A stretch of DNA of 64,000 bases from Sarcomyxa edulis (lineage: Eukaryota; Basidiomycota; Agaricomycetes; Agaricales; Mycenaceae): NCBI GenBank assembly GCA_009761415.1, contig QUOL01000002.1, forward strand, positions 1,364,001 to 1,428,000, in the 5' to 3' direction. The notes under the pieces were generated by a model. That model searched no databases, was not told the DNA's origin, and saw only the letters and a program-made list of their open reading frames with translations. Positions 46,225 to 57,866 of this stretch are shown piece after piece; position 1 is the first letter of the stretch, and each line of letters begins with the position of its first letter. The position numbers and the translations under genes are program-made.

Positions 46225-48737
46225 ATGCGACAGACCGCAATACAGACCCTGCGCAGATTCCGAATCACTTCACGTCCATTGGCAAGGCAGTATCATGCCT
46301 CTGTCCTCCCATCTCTTATATCCACCTCTTCTCCAGAATTTATAGCCAAAGCAGAGTCTATGGATGCACTCGTAGAAGACCTGGAGTCTAAGCTAGCTCA
46401 GGCGAGGTTGGGAGGTGGGGTGAAGGCGACAGAGAGGATGAGGAAGCAGGGTAAAAGACTGCCTAGAGAACGGTCAGTTAAATATACCTTTGCGCTCATA
46501 TATCTACAGTTGACGACTTTGTGGTCTTTGGGAATTCCAACCATTGCTGCATACCTCTATCATTCAGCTTAGCCCTCCTCCTAGATCCGCATACTCCCTT
46601 CTTAGAACTGTCTCCTTTAGCAGCGCATGAGGTATACCAAGACGCATCGATACCTGGAGCAGGAATTATCACAGGCATAGGACGTATATCTGGCAAGGAG
46701 TGCGTCGTAGTGGTCAATGACGCGACTGTGAAGGGAGGCTCATATTATCCTTTGACGGTAAGTACTCTACACTCTTTTTGAAATACGCGACGCGTTTTCT
46801 CTGATTAAACTCCTCAACTCTGATTAGGTCAAGAAGCATCTACGTGCTCAAGAGATTGCCCGGGAGCATGGCCTACCATGCGTATATCTAGGTCAGCTCG
46901 CCAGTGAACTACATCGCTCCCCTCTACTTATTATTCGAGTCCTTCGTTTGGCACAGTCGAATCCGGTGGTGCGGCGCTTCCGCACCAAGCCAATGTGTTT
47001 CCTGATAAGGAGCACTTTGGTCGCATCTTCTATAACATGGCAAGGACTGATTCTCGATCGAGATTCTCTCTAGTCCGAGAGTTGACTTCGATAATATGCA
47101 GGCACAAATGTCTGCGTTATCAATACCACAGATAGCTGTGGTGCATGGAATATCTGTTGCAGGTCTGTCTCTAGTTCCCCGCTACTTGTCTTGCAGGGCA
47201 TCATGAATACGCACATCTCAACCCTACGTCATAGGTGGCGCGTATGTCCCAGCTATGGCAGATGAGAATATCATCGTTCAGAACCAAGGTCGAATCTTCC
47301 TTGCAGGCCCACCGCTCGTCAAAGCTGCTACGGGGGAAGAAGTCGACGAAGAGCATTTAGGTGGGGGGCTCATGCATTCGAGCGAGAGTGGTGTGACAGA
47401 TCATCTGGCTAGGGACGATGAGCATGCACTAGCTATTGCAAGAGAGATAATTGGGGATTTGGGCCAGGCGGGAATTGGGGAAGCTTCTGTGCGTGAACGG
47501 ATGATTCCTCTTTAGTAGGAACTTTGCTGAACCGACCATCTAGCCAAGCGCAACATCAGAGGATCCTTTGTATCCCGCCTCGGATCTGCACGGCATAGTA
47601 GGTACCGATACTCGGCAAGCGTTCGATATGCGAGACGTCATTGCTCGTATTGTGGATGGAAGTAGGTTCAGAGAATTCAAGAAGGAGTATGGAACTACGA
47701 TCATCACTGTAAGTGTTTCCTCTCACACGCACACACCAGTTTCATTAAAGCTCATTACTGTGATGTTTACAGGGATTCGCTCATATTCACGGATATCCTG
47801 TCGGCATTGTGGCTAACAATGGAATCTTGTTCTCCCCATCAGCACTGAAAGCGACTCATTTCATCCAGCTATGCTCTCAGAGGAAGATCCCTCTACTCTT
47901 TCTTGTGAACGTCACCGGTACGTGACGGTACAACTGACTGTCATCCCTGACTTGATAGGAGGCAACAGGATACATGGTCGGCTCTAAAGCTGAACGAGGG
48001 GGCATTGCGAAAGATGGTAAATGTTTTCTTCTGACATCGGGAGCTAATAAATCTAACAATCCCTGTCGTTGAAGGCGCGAAAATGGTTCGTGCTGTCGCA
48101 TGCGCTAACGTGCCAAAGCTATCTGTGATAGTTGGTGGGAGCTTTGGGGCGGGTAATTATGGCAAGTTGGATCTCTACTAATCGTTAACGGTAAACCTTG
48201 AACTCTAACATGCAACCGTCGTACAGGTATGGCCGGACGGTCTGTAAGTGCTTTACGATGTCCCTCTGACACTTTGACCTATGCTGAATGCAATCATTCT
48301 TGCACTTAGTACTCTCCAAGATTCCTCTGGATGTGGCCGGTGCGTTGAAACTGAAATGAATTCTTCTATCGCATCTTATCTTATTATGGCTCTCCTCCCT
48401 CGACAGAACGCGAAGATTGCAGTCATGGGTTCCGGTCAACTTTCTCAAGTCATGGCCCAGGTTTCCAAGTACGTTCACAATTGCATCTTAAAGCTTGCCC
48501 TCCTTACGATGTTTCCGTTATAGAGACCCAACTCAGCACCACACCCTCAAAGAGGAGATAGAGGCTCAATCAACCGCCTTGTACTCCACAGCTCGGTTGT
48601 GGGACGATGGTATCATCAAACCGACGGATACACGGGATGTGGTGGGACTAGGGTTGGCATTAGCTGCAAGACAGCGTAGAGAGGCAAACACAACGTGGGA
48701 AGGGAATGACAACGGATTCGGTATCTTCAGAATGTAG
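46225..48737 (+). CDS. MCCB: Methylcrotonoyl-CoA carboxylase beta (carboxyltransferase) subunit, mitochondrial, 555 aa
   Basis: Fourteen exons: 46225-46472, 46568-46757, 46828-46891, 46957-47039, 47102-47162, 47235-47488, 47544-47708, 47773-47917, 47969-48016, 48075-48161, 48227-48243, 48310-48339, 48407-48468 and 48524-48737. The N-terminus [20 protein letters not shown] is a presequence. Carboxyltransferase motifs include [94 protein letters not shown] and [20 protein letters not shown]. The enzyme carboxylates methylcrotonyl-CoA in leucine breakdown with a biotin-bearing alpha subunit, which is not in this window. Introns 47040-47101 and 48162-48226 start with GC (GCAAGG, GCAAGT). The exon 6/7 junction could alternatively use other sites. 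Confidence 0.95.
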
Positions 48738-49488
48738 TGAGAATGTTTGTATAGAACCTCCTCGGACGATGAATTGCGAGAAATTGGTGACCGTCCGGAG
48801 ACCAACCAACCTTGAAAAGGCAACTAGTTGTGGGAAAAGGCGATGGAGGAGACTGGGAAACCCCAGACCTCTCTTTGGTGAAGACACTTGCGCCAAACAA
48901 ATGCCGTAACTGACTCCATTCTCGTGATACTCTGCTCAAAGTCCAAAACGCCCCAGAACAATCAGAGAGGGCCATGGTCTCGGTACAGGCTGCGCATCTA
49001 TCATACTGTTTCCTATCTTTCGACCGTGGCAATTTAGTGGAATGCTTACGTCGACTGCGTTATGCGAATTTTTGTTGAAGTTTCCATGATAAGCCCTCAA
49101 ACTTATCGCGACACAGTCCTGCCGATTGGTTGGCTCACTTGGATCCACAATTCCGCGACGAGAAGCCTATAGATCAGTAAGGCTTCGGAAAGCGACCGTG
49201 AATTGGTTCTAGAATGGTATTGGTGCCTAAAATCAGAAGTTCCACAATGATTCGGCGTTACGTGACTGGCACCGGGGCTGAAGGAGACTAATGTAGAAGT
49301 AAACAAGATATGTCTGCAATAATGATCCGCAGGGCCGCATAAGGACCCACGGAATATCGGCCTGGGTGGCATATACCATAAACGTCTTCCTCAGCCGTTA
49401 TGCCTTCGAGGGTATATAATTCAGATACAGCGGAACCGCCACATAGCGTCACAAAGGCATACCTTAAGTGGGAGTAGAGAGCTGGACG
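48738..49488. other. Intergenic between convergent genes
   Basis: 750 nt between MCC beta (+) and MLH3 (-). Short frames only; none supported. Confidence 0.5.
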
Positions 49489-52400
49489 TTATTGTTCGAG
49501 TTCTGACCATTGAACAGCTGGAGCACGTCGTCTGCCCATACTTGTGCTCTTGTGTACTTCAACATTTGCCAGAGGAACCAGAGACGGCCTGTGGGGATTT
49601 ACCAGAGTAAAATGGATGATCAAAACCACAAACATCGGTAGATAGAACGGTCGCAGCCAACCTTCCATGTGCGCATTGAAAAGGAAACGCCGTTTCAGAT
49701 AATTGAGACAGCAATTTCTCGCACTGAGCATGGCTCAATGGGTCATTGAACATGATAGCCCCTGATAGGAGCCGTTCAGTGGCATGCAAACGGTTACATA
49801 TTCGGGGACAAAGGAATAGTGGTTCTTACCCCTACAAGCCTTCGAGTTAACCAAGTCTATCAGTTCTCTGGGACACCAGCGCAGAGCCTTGAGCCAGAAG
49901 AAACCGTCATCGCCGGAATCTTTCCTGACGTCATAAATAGCGGTAGATGATATAGATGGTTCTGCCTCCAGCTTTGCGATAAAGCCCTTGATAAGTTCAC
50001 GGAGATCGTTCTGGTCGGCTGACAATAGCTGCAAGAGGACCCGAGGAGCTCATCAGCGGAAGTAGAAGAAGGTAGGTAGGTAGACAACAGGGGATGATCT
50101 CCGAAGACCGTTGACATACCTTATCGGCGACAACTTCAGGTATACTGTGAACCACGATCTGTGCATATCCATTGGCGTTAGCGGCGTCCAACCCATTATA
50201 TTTTGGGTCTCCATCGGATCCCGTTGAGTTGTGCCCTTCGGGCACCACAGTAAAACCAAAACAAAACCCCCAACTCCTAAATGCCTGCTGGGTATCGACA
50301 GATGTCTCCAAATGCAAGGCTTCCCGTCGCGTTAGAAGCACAGGCACGGGCGGCGACATTTCTCTCGTGCGTACACCCTTTCCTCCGTTCTCGGAACCGT
50401 CGTGGGACATGAGAAAGCCCAGACATAACTCTTTTAGAAACCTCTCCACGCGGACACGTTCGTCCGCTGCGTGCTGGTCTATGAGAACGAGAGCCTGGAC
50501 GCCTTTATTCGGAGCACAATCTGGAGGGTTATAAGGACCGGAACCTTGTTCTAACTCAGTCTGACTTTCCGAACCACCATCCTTGATAAGGCAAGCAACA
50601 AATTTGCGATCCACCTGGTTGATGATTCGCGCATTGAGTAGATCCGATTTGAGGAAGTGCCGGGACGAACTTGGATCTTTAGCATACGGTTCACTTTGAG
50701 AATACTGAGAGAAACGTAGGCTGCGCAGTGATCGGCTATTGTGACAGTCGTGTTTTTCGGGGTCATGCGGTGAATGTGCTGCTTGTACGTCGAGAGTCGT
50801 TGACGGTAGTAGTGAAGGGATTTTGCTCTCGGTCATGGTGTATGCATTGTTCTCCTGAATGATACAGTCAGATACATGTATGCAGGTTAGAGCTGTCGCA
50901 TACCCCCAATGCATGTTGTATCCATTCTGGTACGGGCGTCTTTCCCTCTTGACCGAGAGAAGGTTCAGCACTAAGTTGTTGCACACGTGTGTGGCCAAGT
51001 AATGTACGTCTCTGGGATCTAATCGCAGGAATGCCGTCGACAAGGCCTGGAGGGGGGTGCCCTTGAGGATAAGAATTCCCAGTTCGTCTGTTCACCACGA
51101 AGATCTCGCCGGTGTTCGGGTCTTTCCAGACAACTTCATTTTCGGACTCGTCCTGCAAAACAATGTCAATAGGGCTCCATAGAAGATGGGAATATGTTAC
51201 ATACGTCGTGAGTGTAAAGAGGATTAAAAGCCTCTATTGTGCTTTGTTCATGCGGGAGGGTCGCTTCCTCCATATCGTAATCGTCTAGGATTGGTGCATC
51301 TACCTTTCTTCGTTTTCGGGGTGAAGGTGATCCATCGTTCTGCGCGGTCACCGTCCTAGTGATCTTGTGGGATGCAAAACCATGGCGGATAAGGAATGAC
51401 TCCACAGTAGACGACACGAACGCCGATACTGTGTTTCTGTCCTTTAACAAGATGTTAAGATTCTTCCAGTCTAGCAGAAACTATGTCAAGCATACCTTGA
51501 ATTGTACAGCGGCTTTAGCAGGTTCCAAACAATTATCGATCTGCCGCGGTGGCAGAGTCAAGTTCAGAACGTAGACAGGCCTTCTTTCAGTTTTTCGAGG
51601 GGATCGGCGAACGGCTATGTGCACATCACATAAGTACACCAGTAAAATCTTGAAACGAGAAGCGTACTAGATCTTGGAGCATTTGTTTCCCCTGCTTCGT
51701 CGAAAGCCTGTAGGAGACATATCAATACACGTTGAAAAAAGAGGTAACGCCACTTACATTTCTGCCAAAAGAACTAGATCCGAAGCGTACATCTATAATG
51801 CGATGAAGGTCGCATGGAGCCAAAGGATGTCGGTTTATGTCTAAAAGTAGGAAGAGCAGGTCAGACTTAATATATTTGACATTCAAGCCAGTGACTTACA
51901 CAGAAGCTGGTGGGCCTTCAAATTGTAGCACAGATCAGGTCATTCATTCAAGACAAACCTAGGACTTTCTCACTTTGGAATGGGCACCTTCAAGACTGAT
52001 GAACCCGTCTAGTTTCATTTCATCGGATGCGACTGAAATTTCATCGACGTGCTGATTACAAGCCAATCCCTGAGTGATTAGAGATTTCATTGCAGATTCC
52101 CCAGAACAAAATTACCTCGACTAATGCCTTGCCATACAAATGGCGGAAGGCATTCAGAGTCGACATGGTCTTTCGCCAGAGAAGTCAGCGAGATGATGGC
52201 AATATCCAAATTGAATTACAAACATACTTTGGGTATTCGTATACAGCCGTCTCGATTGTTCGAGGTCCCTTTCTCCACCGAATTTGTATTCTCGATAGAG
52301 AATGATACAGTAGGAAAGACAAGTGCGAATGTTTCGACTTCTTGACGTATCATATCCATTGTACGAGATGGTGATGGATGGGCCCGTCGACGAACAGGGA

Positions 52401-53126
52401 GCTATTGGTATTAATGAGTCTACTGATTGCATGGGGTGACACTGTCACTCACATTATGAAATGCATCTCTTATACAAACAACGGTACCTGGTGATCCTCT
52501 TCGCCAACGAGTAGAGGGCCCAAAGTATAAGTTCTTTCCCCCCTTCGGAGAAGTCGTCGCTCAGTACGAGGAAGATGATACATGTATGTATTTGTGACTC
52601 ACCTTGAGGATTACGGCCCAGCTTTCCTTAGACTTGGATGTTCGTGACGAGATTTCCAAACAACACAAGTCAGCGGCGGAGGCAAGTGCTTGAAGAGTCC
52701 CCATGATCAAAGTAAACACAAAAATAAAGAACGACAAAGGAATCTTAGAGCACCTTCTCCTCGGAAACCAAAAGTCGAAAGAGCATCCAAGGAATTGGGC
52801 TCATAGGCTTTGGACGACCCTGAAGTAGAAGGTCAATATCATTATGCATGATGATCAACTAACGCTGAAGGCTCACCGTAACGACCTTCCTCGGACCCCT
52901 TCGCCAAGATGCTCAACCCCTGCTTGCTTATTCCGCTGCCATTGTCCCGAACCCAGCAAGTCCACTCGGTGCAATCTACTCCAATTTCTATGCTCGTCGC
53001 ACCTGCATCTAGAGCGTTTTGAAGGAGCTCGGATATGATCTGGGGTAAAGAAGTCAAAATTTGGGTCGACCGTAGTCTGGCGCGTGTTGCAGCGGAAAGC
53101 TGCTCAATGGACGCGACTTCAGGCAT
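49489..53126 (-). CDS. MLH3: DNA mismatch repair protein MLH3 (MutL family), with an apparent one-base frameshift in exon 6
   Basis: Seventeen exons: 53126-52877, 52819-52754, 52688-52603, 52533-52453, 52401-52228, 52169-52117, 52069-51974, 51915-51900, 51840-51758, 51707-51668, 51614-51496, 51441-51205, 51152-50904, 50854-50120, 50028-49830, 49761-49662 and 49588-49489. The GHKL ATPase is shown by ELLQNALDAGATSIEIGVD, VRDNGSGI and FGFRGEALAS. The C-terminal endonuclease has LIDQHAADERVRVERFLKEL (DQHA-x2-E-x4-E, about residue 643), and FQCAHGRPSLVPLANVEVHK with the metal-binding CxHGRP-like motif ends it. MLH3 pairs with MLH1 in mismatch repair and meiotic crossovers. Exon 6 is 53 nt; STLNAFRH and LYGKALVE lie in different frames, so one base is missing near 52139-52141 (about 894 aa otherwise). 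Confidence 0.93.
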
Positions 53127-53485
53127 CCTAGTCTAGATCAAAGACCTTCACGTAGGTATCAGGTCGGCGGAAGCACAATCCGTGTTGAATTTCTTGAATA
53201 CAGGTAAAATCTAGACTCTAGAGCAAGCAAGGAAAGAAAGGAGAAATGTCGCGTGCACTCGGCCTCGGACAGTCCTTCAGGCCGCCACCGTGGGCTCTCA
53301 TCGATCTCATCCTATCCTCGACAAGCAACTCGTAAGTACTATTCGAGTATTCCAAGACCCTATAGGACTCGAGTACTATACACACAGCGCACAACAGCGA
53401 TCAGCACTATTATCCAACTATCGAGCCGCCGCAACATCAAAGTATGTGTCAGATTTACCTTTACACTTCGATAGGCCCAATCAAT
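53127..53485. other. Divergent promoter region
   Basis: 359 nt between MLH3 (-) and the F-box gene (+). The + frame is open upstream of the chosen ATG to about 53444. Confidence 0.4.
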
Positions 53486-54919
53486 ATGCAATCTACAGGA
53501 ATGCAATCGCACTCTTTCCCAAAAACATTCTGTCCAAACTGTCAGTTCGCACTGTCAGGGTGGACAGAGCTCCCACCCAGTCCTGTCCCAGATATACTTT
53601 GCTCGAACGTCGTTCCGTCACTCCCTGAGGCGACTGCCATCTACGAGACTATCTCGAACGTAAAGGGGTCCATGACACGCTTAGATGACGAGATAAATCA
53701 AGTTCAGAACCTACTCTCACAACTCTTGCAGGAGAGGGAAGAGGTAGCAACGTACTTGGATCAGCACAAGGCTCTTCTCTCGCCCGCAAGACTCGTCCCG
53801 CCCGAGATCGTCTCCGAGATATTCCATTTCTGTGTTACTGACGAGTTCGTTGATCCGAAGTGGCCATTAGTTCTTGGACAGGTGTGTCACCGCTGGCGAG
53901 AGATGACACTTGCACTGCCGAGACTATGGTGCTCTTTACGCCTGAATTATCGTCACACACCTTCCGCCAGTATCCCAGTCATAGAGACATGGCTAGCGAG
54001 ATCCAAAACGCAGCCCTTTCGGCTGTTCATTGAACGCCCCTTGACCCAGGATATCGCCAACCTACTCGTGACATTCTCACATCGCTTGCATAATCTCCAA
54101 TTGTTCTTCGATGGTTCCGAATTTTCGGACAACTTACCCAAAGACACTTTTCAATCTTTGGAAGTGTTGCACGTTTCAGGTTCCCCTTTCTCGTTGCCTC
54201 AATCGTTTGCATGCGCTCCGAGACTTCGTCGCTTGACAATGATAGTGCAATTCGGGATTCTTCCCTCTGACGATCAATGGGCTCAACTGACGGACTTCGA
54301 ATGCCTTAAGGCAAATCCTACAGCAGTTTTGCGCGTGCTGAATCACTGCACGAAGCTAGAACGGTGCCGGATAACCCTTGAATCTGCAGTGCTTCCATAT
54401 AACGGCCCTCATATCACCCCTCGCCGGCTGTTTGCCTTTCATATCGCAATCCGTGATCTGGACGCTCTTTCTGAAGTGCTTCATTACGTTACTTTGCCCT
54501 CTTTACAGGAACTTGAACTGTCGGCTAGTCCTAATCCACGAGACGGAATCGACTCAATCTGGAACCCTCATACACTCGTATCTTTGATCGAACGATCATC
54601 CTGTTCATTGGACAAACTCAGTCTTCGAGGACTACAACTTTCCAAGCCCGACTGTGTAGATATTTTCAACCATATCACATCGGTCAAGGAGCTTTCTTTC
54701 TCAATAACACCTTCAGATGTATCCCTTGAGGACCTCATCTCTACTTTACTTCGTCACGACGGTCAGGCTATACCCCTCCCCAACTTGCAAAGATTACAAG
54801 TGGACAGGGTTGGAGATATGGATATTTTTGTATCTGTGATCAAATCGAGGTGGAGGCTGGCTGGGGAGGCAGCTCTCGCACAGGCTTCTCGTCTAAAGAG
54901 GCTCCAGCTGTACGCCTAA
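53486..54919 (+). CDS. F-box/LRR-type protein of Agaricomycete expansion, single exon, 477 aa
   Basis: One uninterrupted frame; the first ATG (MQSTGMQSHSFPKTFCPNCQ) is taken as start. A coiled coil (SMTRLDDEINQVQNLLSQLL) precedes the F-box-like segment PARLVPPEIVSEIFHFCVTD...WPLVLGQVCHRWREMTLALP RLW. This coiled coil, IPPEIL/SEIF and CxxWR order is typical of the large F-box families in mushrooms. Degenerate leucine-rich repeats follow (LPSLQELELSASPNP, LDKLSLRGLQLSKPDC, LPNLQRLQVDRVGDM). It is probably an adaptor of an SCF ligase; the substrate is unknown. An upstream exon carrying a longer N-terminus cannot be excluded. Confidence 0.83.
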   Translation: MQSTGMQSHSFPKTFCPNCQFALSGWTELPPSPVPDILCSNVVPSLPEATAIYETISNVKGSMTRLDDEINQVQNLLSQLLQEREEVATYLDQHKALLSPARLVPPEIVSEIFHFCVTDEFVDPKWPLVLGQVCHRWREMTLALPRLWCSLRLNYRHTPSASIPVIETWLARSKTQPFRLFIERPLTQDIANLLVTFSHRLHNLQLFFDGSEFSDNLPKDTFQSLEVLHVSGSPFSLPQSFACAPRLRRLTMIVQFGILPSDDQWAQLTDFECLKANPTAVLRVLNHCTKLERCRITLESAVLPYNGPHITPRRLFAFHIAIRDLDALSEVLHYVTLPSLQELELSASPNPRDGIDSIWNPHTLVSLIERSSCSLDKLSLRGLQLSKPDCVDIFNHITSVKELSFSITPSDVSLEDLISTLLRHDGQAIPLPNLQRLQVDRVGDMDIFVSVIKSRWRLAGEAALAQASRLKRLQLYA

Positions 54920-55993
54920 TCCCTCAGAGCATGGCCAGTGGCTGAACCGGTTGCGTGAGATGGAAGCTGAAGGACTGATTGTTGCGCTAATTCCCCGTCC
55001 TGTTCCTGTTCCTATTCCTTTCACCAGGCTCGTCAACCGTTCTAGATAAATCATGGCTCACGTCTGCTATAGCTACAACGTCCACATCTACGCGTAATCG
55101 TGCTCGCGACTCACGTGGACAGCGGAAGGCCATGTACAACACGAGTACATACCGATCATTTTGTTCCGTAACATCTTCTCTCCTCTTCTCTCGTTCCGTT
55201 TGTTCTTCGTTCTTGCACATGACTCTATATGCCCTCCCCTCTAAATCCATTCTGATGATATATATTTTTGCCCAGCAAATAGTATGATTTTCCCCGTCAT
55301 GGGGACTTCACTGGCAAGAGGCCTTCTTCCCTCTCATTCAGTGGATATACTTTAACCGACTCAACCAAAAGATGTATGCATATGCTCACACAGGTTGCGG
55401 CAACAGATCAGAGCCGGTAATATATCCGTTTGCAGGCCGCATTTGGACCGCTGAATGTATGTCCACCTGACGGTGACATTCATCTTCTTTCCTTTTGACG
55501 GCTCAACGAGGCTGACTCTCATTTGTGTACCTATGTCAGATGCTCTGTCGACGATACATAATCGTGTTCCGAACGTCATCATGTTTCGTTATTCTGCGCA
55601 AGGTCATACGGTTTACCTTTTACCGCGGATCATAAAGTTGCTCGAATGCCTCTCGGGAGTCGCTCGTGTGCAATCATACACACTTCGACGAAATACTTCC
55701 GTTTGATTTTCGTGTTTTTAGAGCGCCAGGACTACTTTAATTCCCCGGAGAAAAACATAGTCGTCTTCTTTACTCCACCCTTCAATGCAAGCAGCTCCAC
55801 TTGCATCGTTCATCATTGTAGTGCATCATCGTAGTCCCGTATGTTTCTTCCGCGTGCAATACAGTGCCTGCCATGACCTTACCACCACCCATTTTGGGAC
55901 ATACCTACTCTGTAATTTTTGCTCAAAATTTTTTCTAGGAAGGAAACCAGGTAAAAGAATGCGATTGGCATCTTCAACGGAAATTTTCCCACG

Positions 55994-56200
55994 GTCGGTC
56001 ATTTTTTCGGGGCAAATCCGAAAAATAAAAATATTATTTGTCCTTTGGAAGCATCCGGAGCAGTGGAAGGCTCCATTGGGCTGTGTTCTTGACGAAATTT
56101 GGATTTTTTGCCCGAGCGAACCGTCGGATTTGCCTGAGGGCGTGACGAAATTTGGCAGGTGTGACGCGTGATGTCACGGAATCGGTCATTTTTTTCGGGG
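55994..56200. repeat. Direct repeat pair in AT-rich DNA, possible transposon remnant
   Basis: CGGTCATTTTTTCGGGG occurs near 55995 and again, with one more T, near 56183. ACGAAATTTGG also occurs twice between them (near 56091 and 56145), beside GTGACGCGTGATGTCACGG. The composition differs from neighbouring genes. It could be part of a dispersed non-coding element or a regulatory array of the hydrophobin promoter; no transposase or clear terminal inverted repeats are seen. Confidence 0.4.
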
Positions 56201-56429
56201 TCAAAAATACGAAATTGAAGCTACACCTTAGCCCTTCACAAGGTAGGATCCTACATCTAAAAGGAGACGATTCGCATAGTTTTTATGAGATTTTGAGAAA
56301 AAATAAAAAGGGAGAAAGAGTTTCAAAATTTCCGCGACTCACCACCAAATCGGGTAGTCGCGAGGTCGTGATAGGCACTGTATATCTTTATTGAAGCACT
56401 ACTTATACAGATTCGGGTCGAAGAAAAGG

Positions 56430-56436
56430 TATAAAA
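56430..56436 (+). promoter_or_regulatory. TATA box of the hydrophobin gene
   Basis: TATAAAA lies 79 nt before the hydrophobin ATG, within the usual distance for a strongly expressed fungal gene. A pyrimidine-rich stretch (CTTCCTCTTCCACTACTTCC) follows, a common transcription-start context. Confidence 0.6.
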
Positions 56437-56508
56437 TCCCTTCCTCTTCCACTACTTCCTTCACTCGAACAATTCACATCTAGTGTTCGAGCCTTACACA
56501 CAAGCACA

Positions 56509-56986
56509 ATGTTCTCAAAACTCTCTGTCACTCTCATTGCCACTCTCGCTACCCTTGCGGCCGCCACCCCCGCTCGTCGGGATGAACCAGCCAGCCAGTG
56601 CGACACTGGCGCCCTTCAATGCTGCGACTCCACTGAAGCAGCCAGCAACAATGCTATTTCTACGTTGTTAGGTCTCCTCGGCATTGACGTCTCAAGCATC
56701 ACTGGTATTGTTGGCATCACCTGTAGCCCCATCACGGCTGTTGGCGTTGGAGGTACCTCCTGGTAAGTCGTAAGAGTTAAGCACTAAATGGTTGTCGGTA
56801 GTTTCTAATACCATTTGTAGCTCTGCAACCCCCGTCTGCTGCGAGGACAACTCATTCAGTAAGATCTATGACCTTGCTTACTATCTCGCGCTATGTGTGG
56901 CCTTGAGTTTTACTGACTTACCATTGTTCTCTTCATCAGATGGTGTCGTGGCATTGGGCTGCGTTCCCGTTAACCTCAGCCTCTGA
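56509..56986 (+). CDS. Class I hydrophobin, 112 aa
   Basis: Three exons: 56509-56762, 56821-56858 and 56940-56986. The signal peptide is MFSKLSVTLIATLATLAAAT (about residues 1-20). The eight cysteines follow the hydrophobin order C-x6-CC-x32-C-x13-C-x5-CC-x12-C-x7, starting QCDTGALQCC; the long CC-to-C loop and the small, Val/Ile/Gly-rich spacing fit class I. Such proteins are secreted and self-assemble into rodlet films that coat aerial hyphae and fruit bodies. The intron positions around the last Cys pair are typical of basidiomycete hydrophobin genes. A TATA box lies upstream. Confidence 0.97.
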
Positions 56987-57182
56987 TTATCTGACGACAC
57001 GGACAGCATTTGGACTCTTTGGGCAGACTATAGTATGATGGCTAGTAGTACCAGTTCTATCGTACACGTATAGCCAACAGCAATTTAGTTGATCGTTTCG
57101 ACCTGAATCTATCGACGCGTCTAGTTTCTAATGACACGTGATATCACAATCCAGGCATACGTCATTGGTCCGTGTGGGGGAG

Positions 57183-57189
57183 TATAAAG
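57183..57189 (+). promoter_or_regulatory. TATA-like box of the SBDS-like gene
   Basis: TATAAAG lies about 84 nt before the ATG at 57273, followed by the pyrimidine/CA-rich leader CAAACCACAACC. Confidence 0.5.
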
Positions 57190-57272
57190 CTGAGCTCAAG
57201 AGTTCTGAATCTCAAATCCAAACCACAACCATCCCCACAATCATCGCATAAACCCCGCTCATAGACTTAACA

Positions 57273-57866
57273 ATGACAAAAGCACTCACCAAAGTCGTCT
57301 ACAAGCCCGACTCCCAATCTACAGACGAGTTCATCGCAATCGTAAACCCAGAAGAGGTGCGTATTTACTTGTTTTCCGTGATCGGCTTGTCGTCTGACGG
57401 CAGTCTTCATCTGTAGTACAAGAAGTGGAAGGATGGAGGTAAGCTTGTATATTCGATCCATCGCGATTCATACGATGCTCATCTTTTCTCTACTCTAGAC
57501 ACGTGAATACTCTTGCATTGATTCCATTCTGCATTCACTAACCATCCTTCCTTCGGACTATCAGCACGATACCATTAGCAGATGTCGTAGACTGTGTGTA
57601 TGCCCAATATATCTACGTCGTGCTAGCTTGTTGACTCTCGCACTCTAGCTTTCCAAGTTTTCCATTCCGGCCAGGGAGCGCAAGGTATCCTCGGTAAACC
57701 ATCCCAACAACAACTGGACAACGTGTTTGGAACACACAAAGACGTGGATGTGGTGTTGATCATCCTGGAGAAGGGTCGGGAACAACAGGGCGATAGTATA
57801 GCGTCTGGCACCTTCCTCGCCGCCAACCTCGCCAGAGGCAATGACTCAGGAAAGGGACGGAACTAG
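57273..57866 (+). CDS. SBDS-domain protein of Rtc3 (YHR087W) type, 118 aa, with a 4-nt microexon
   Basis: Five exons: 57273-57356, 57417-57438, 57499-57502, 57565-57593 and 57649-57866. The product is MTKALTKVVYKPDSQSTDEF, then VNPEEYKKWKDGDTTIPLAD, VVDSFQVFHSGQGAQGILGK, PSQQQLDNVFGTHKDVDVVL and ILEKGR. This matches the single N-terminal SBDS domain found in yeast Rtc3, linked to RNA metabolism and stress; it is not full-length SBDS/Sdo1. The conserved D-T/S-T/S-I-P-L motif is only restored if the 4-nt exon ACAC is included between AG and GTGAAT. Without it the frame meets TAG. The last donor is set at GAC T|GTGTGT to give the conserved VVDS. Confidence 0.88.

Larger units (their letters stand above)
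54920..56508. other. Long intergenic region upstream of the hydrophobin gene
   Basis: About 1.6 kb. The last 500 nt are clearly AT-richer than their surroundings and hold two copies of a short motif (see repeat entry). No supportable gene; open frames at 55455-55706 and 55785-56171 lack motifs. Confidence 0.5.
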
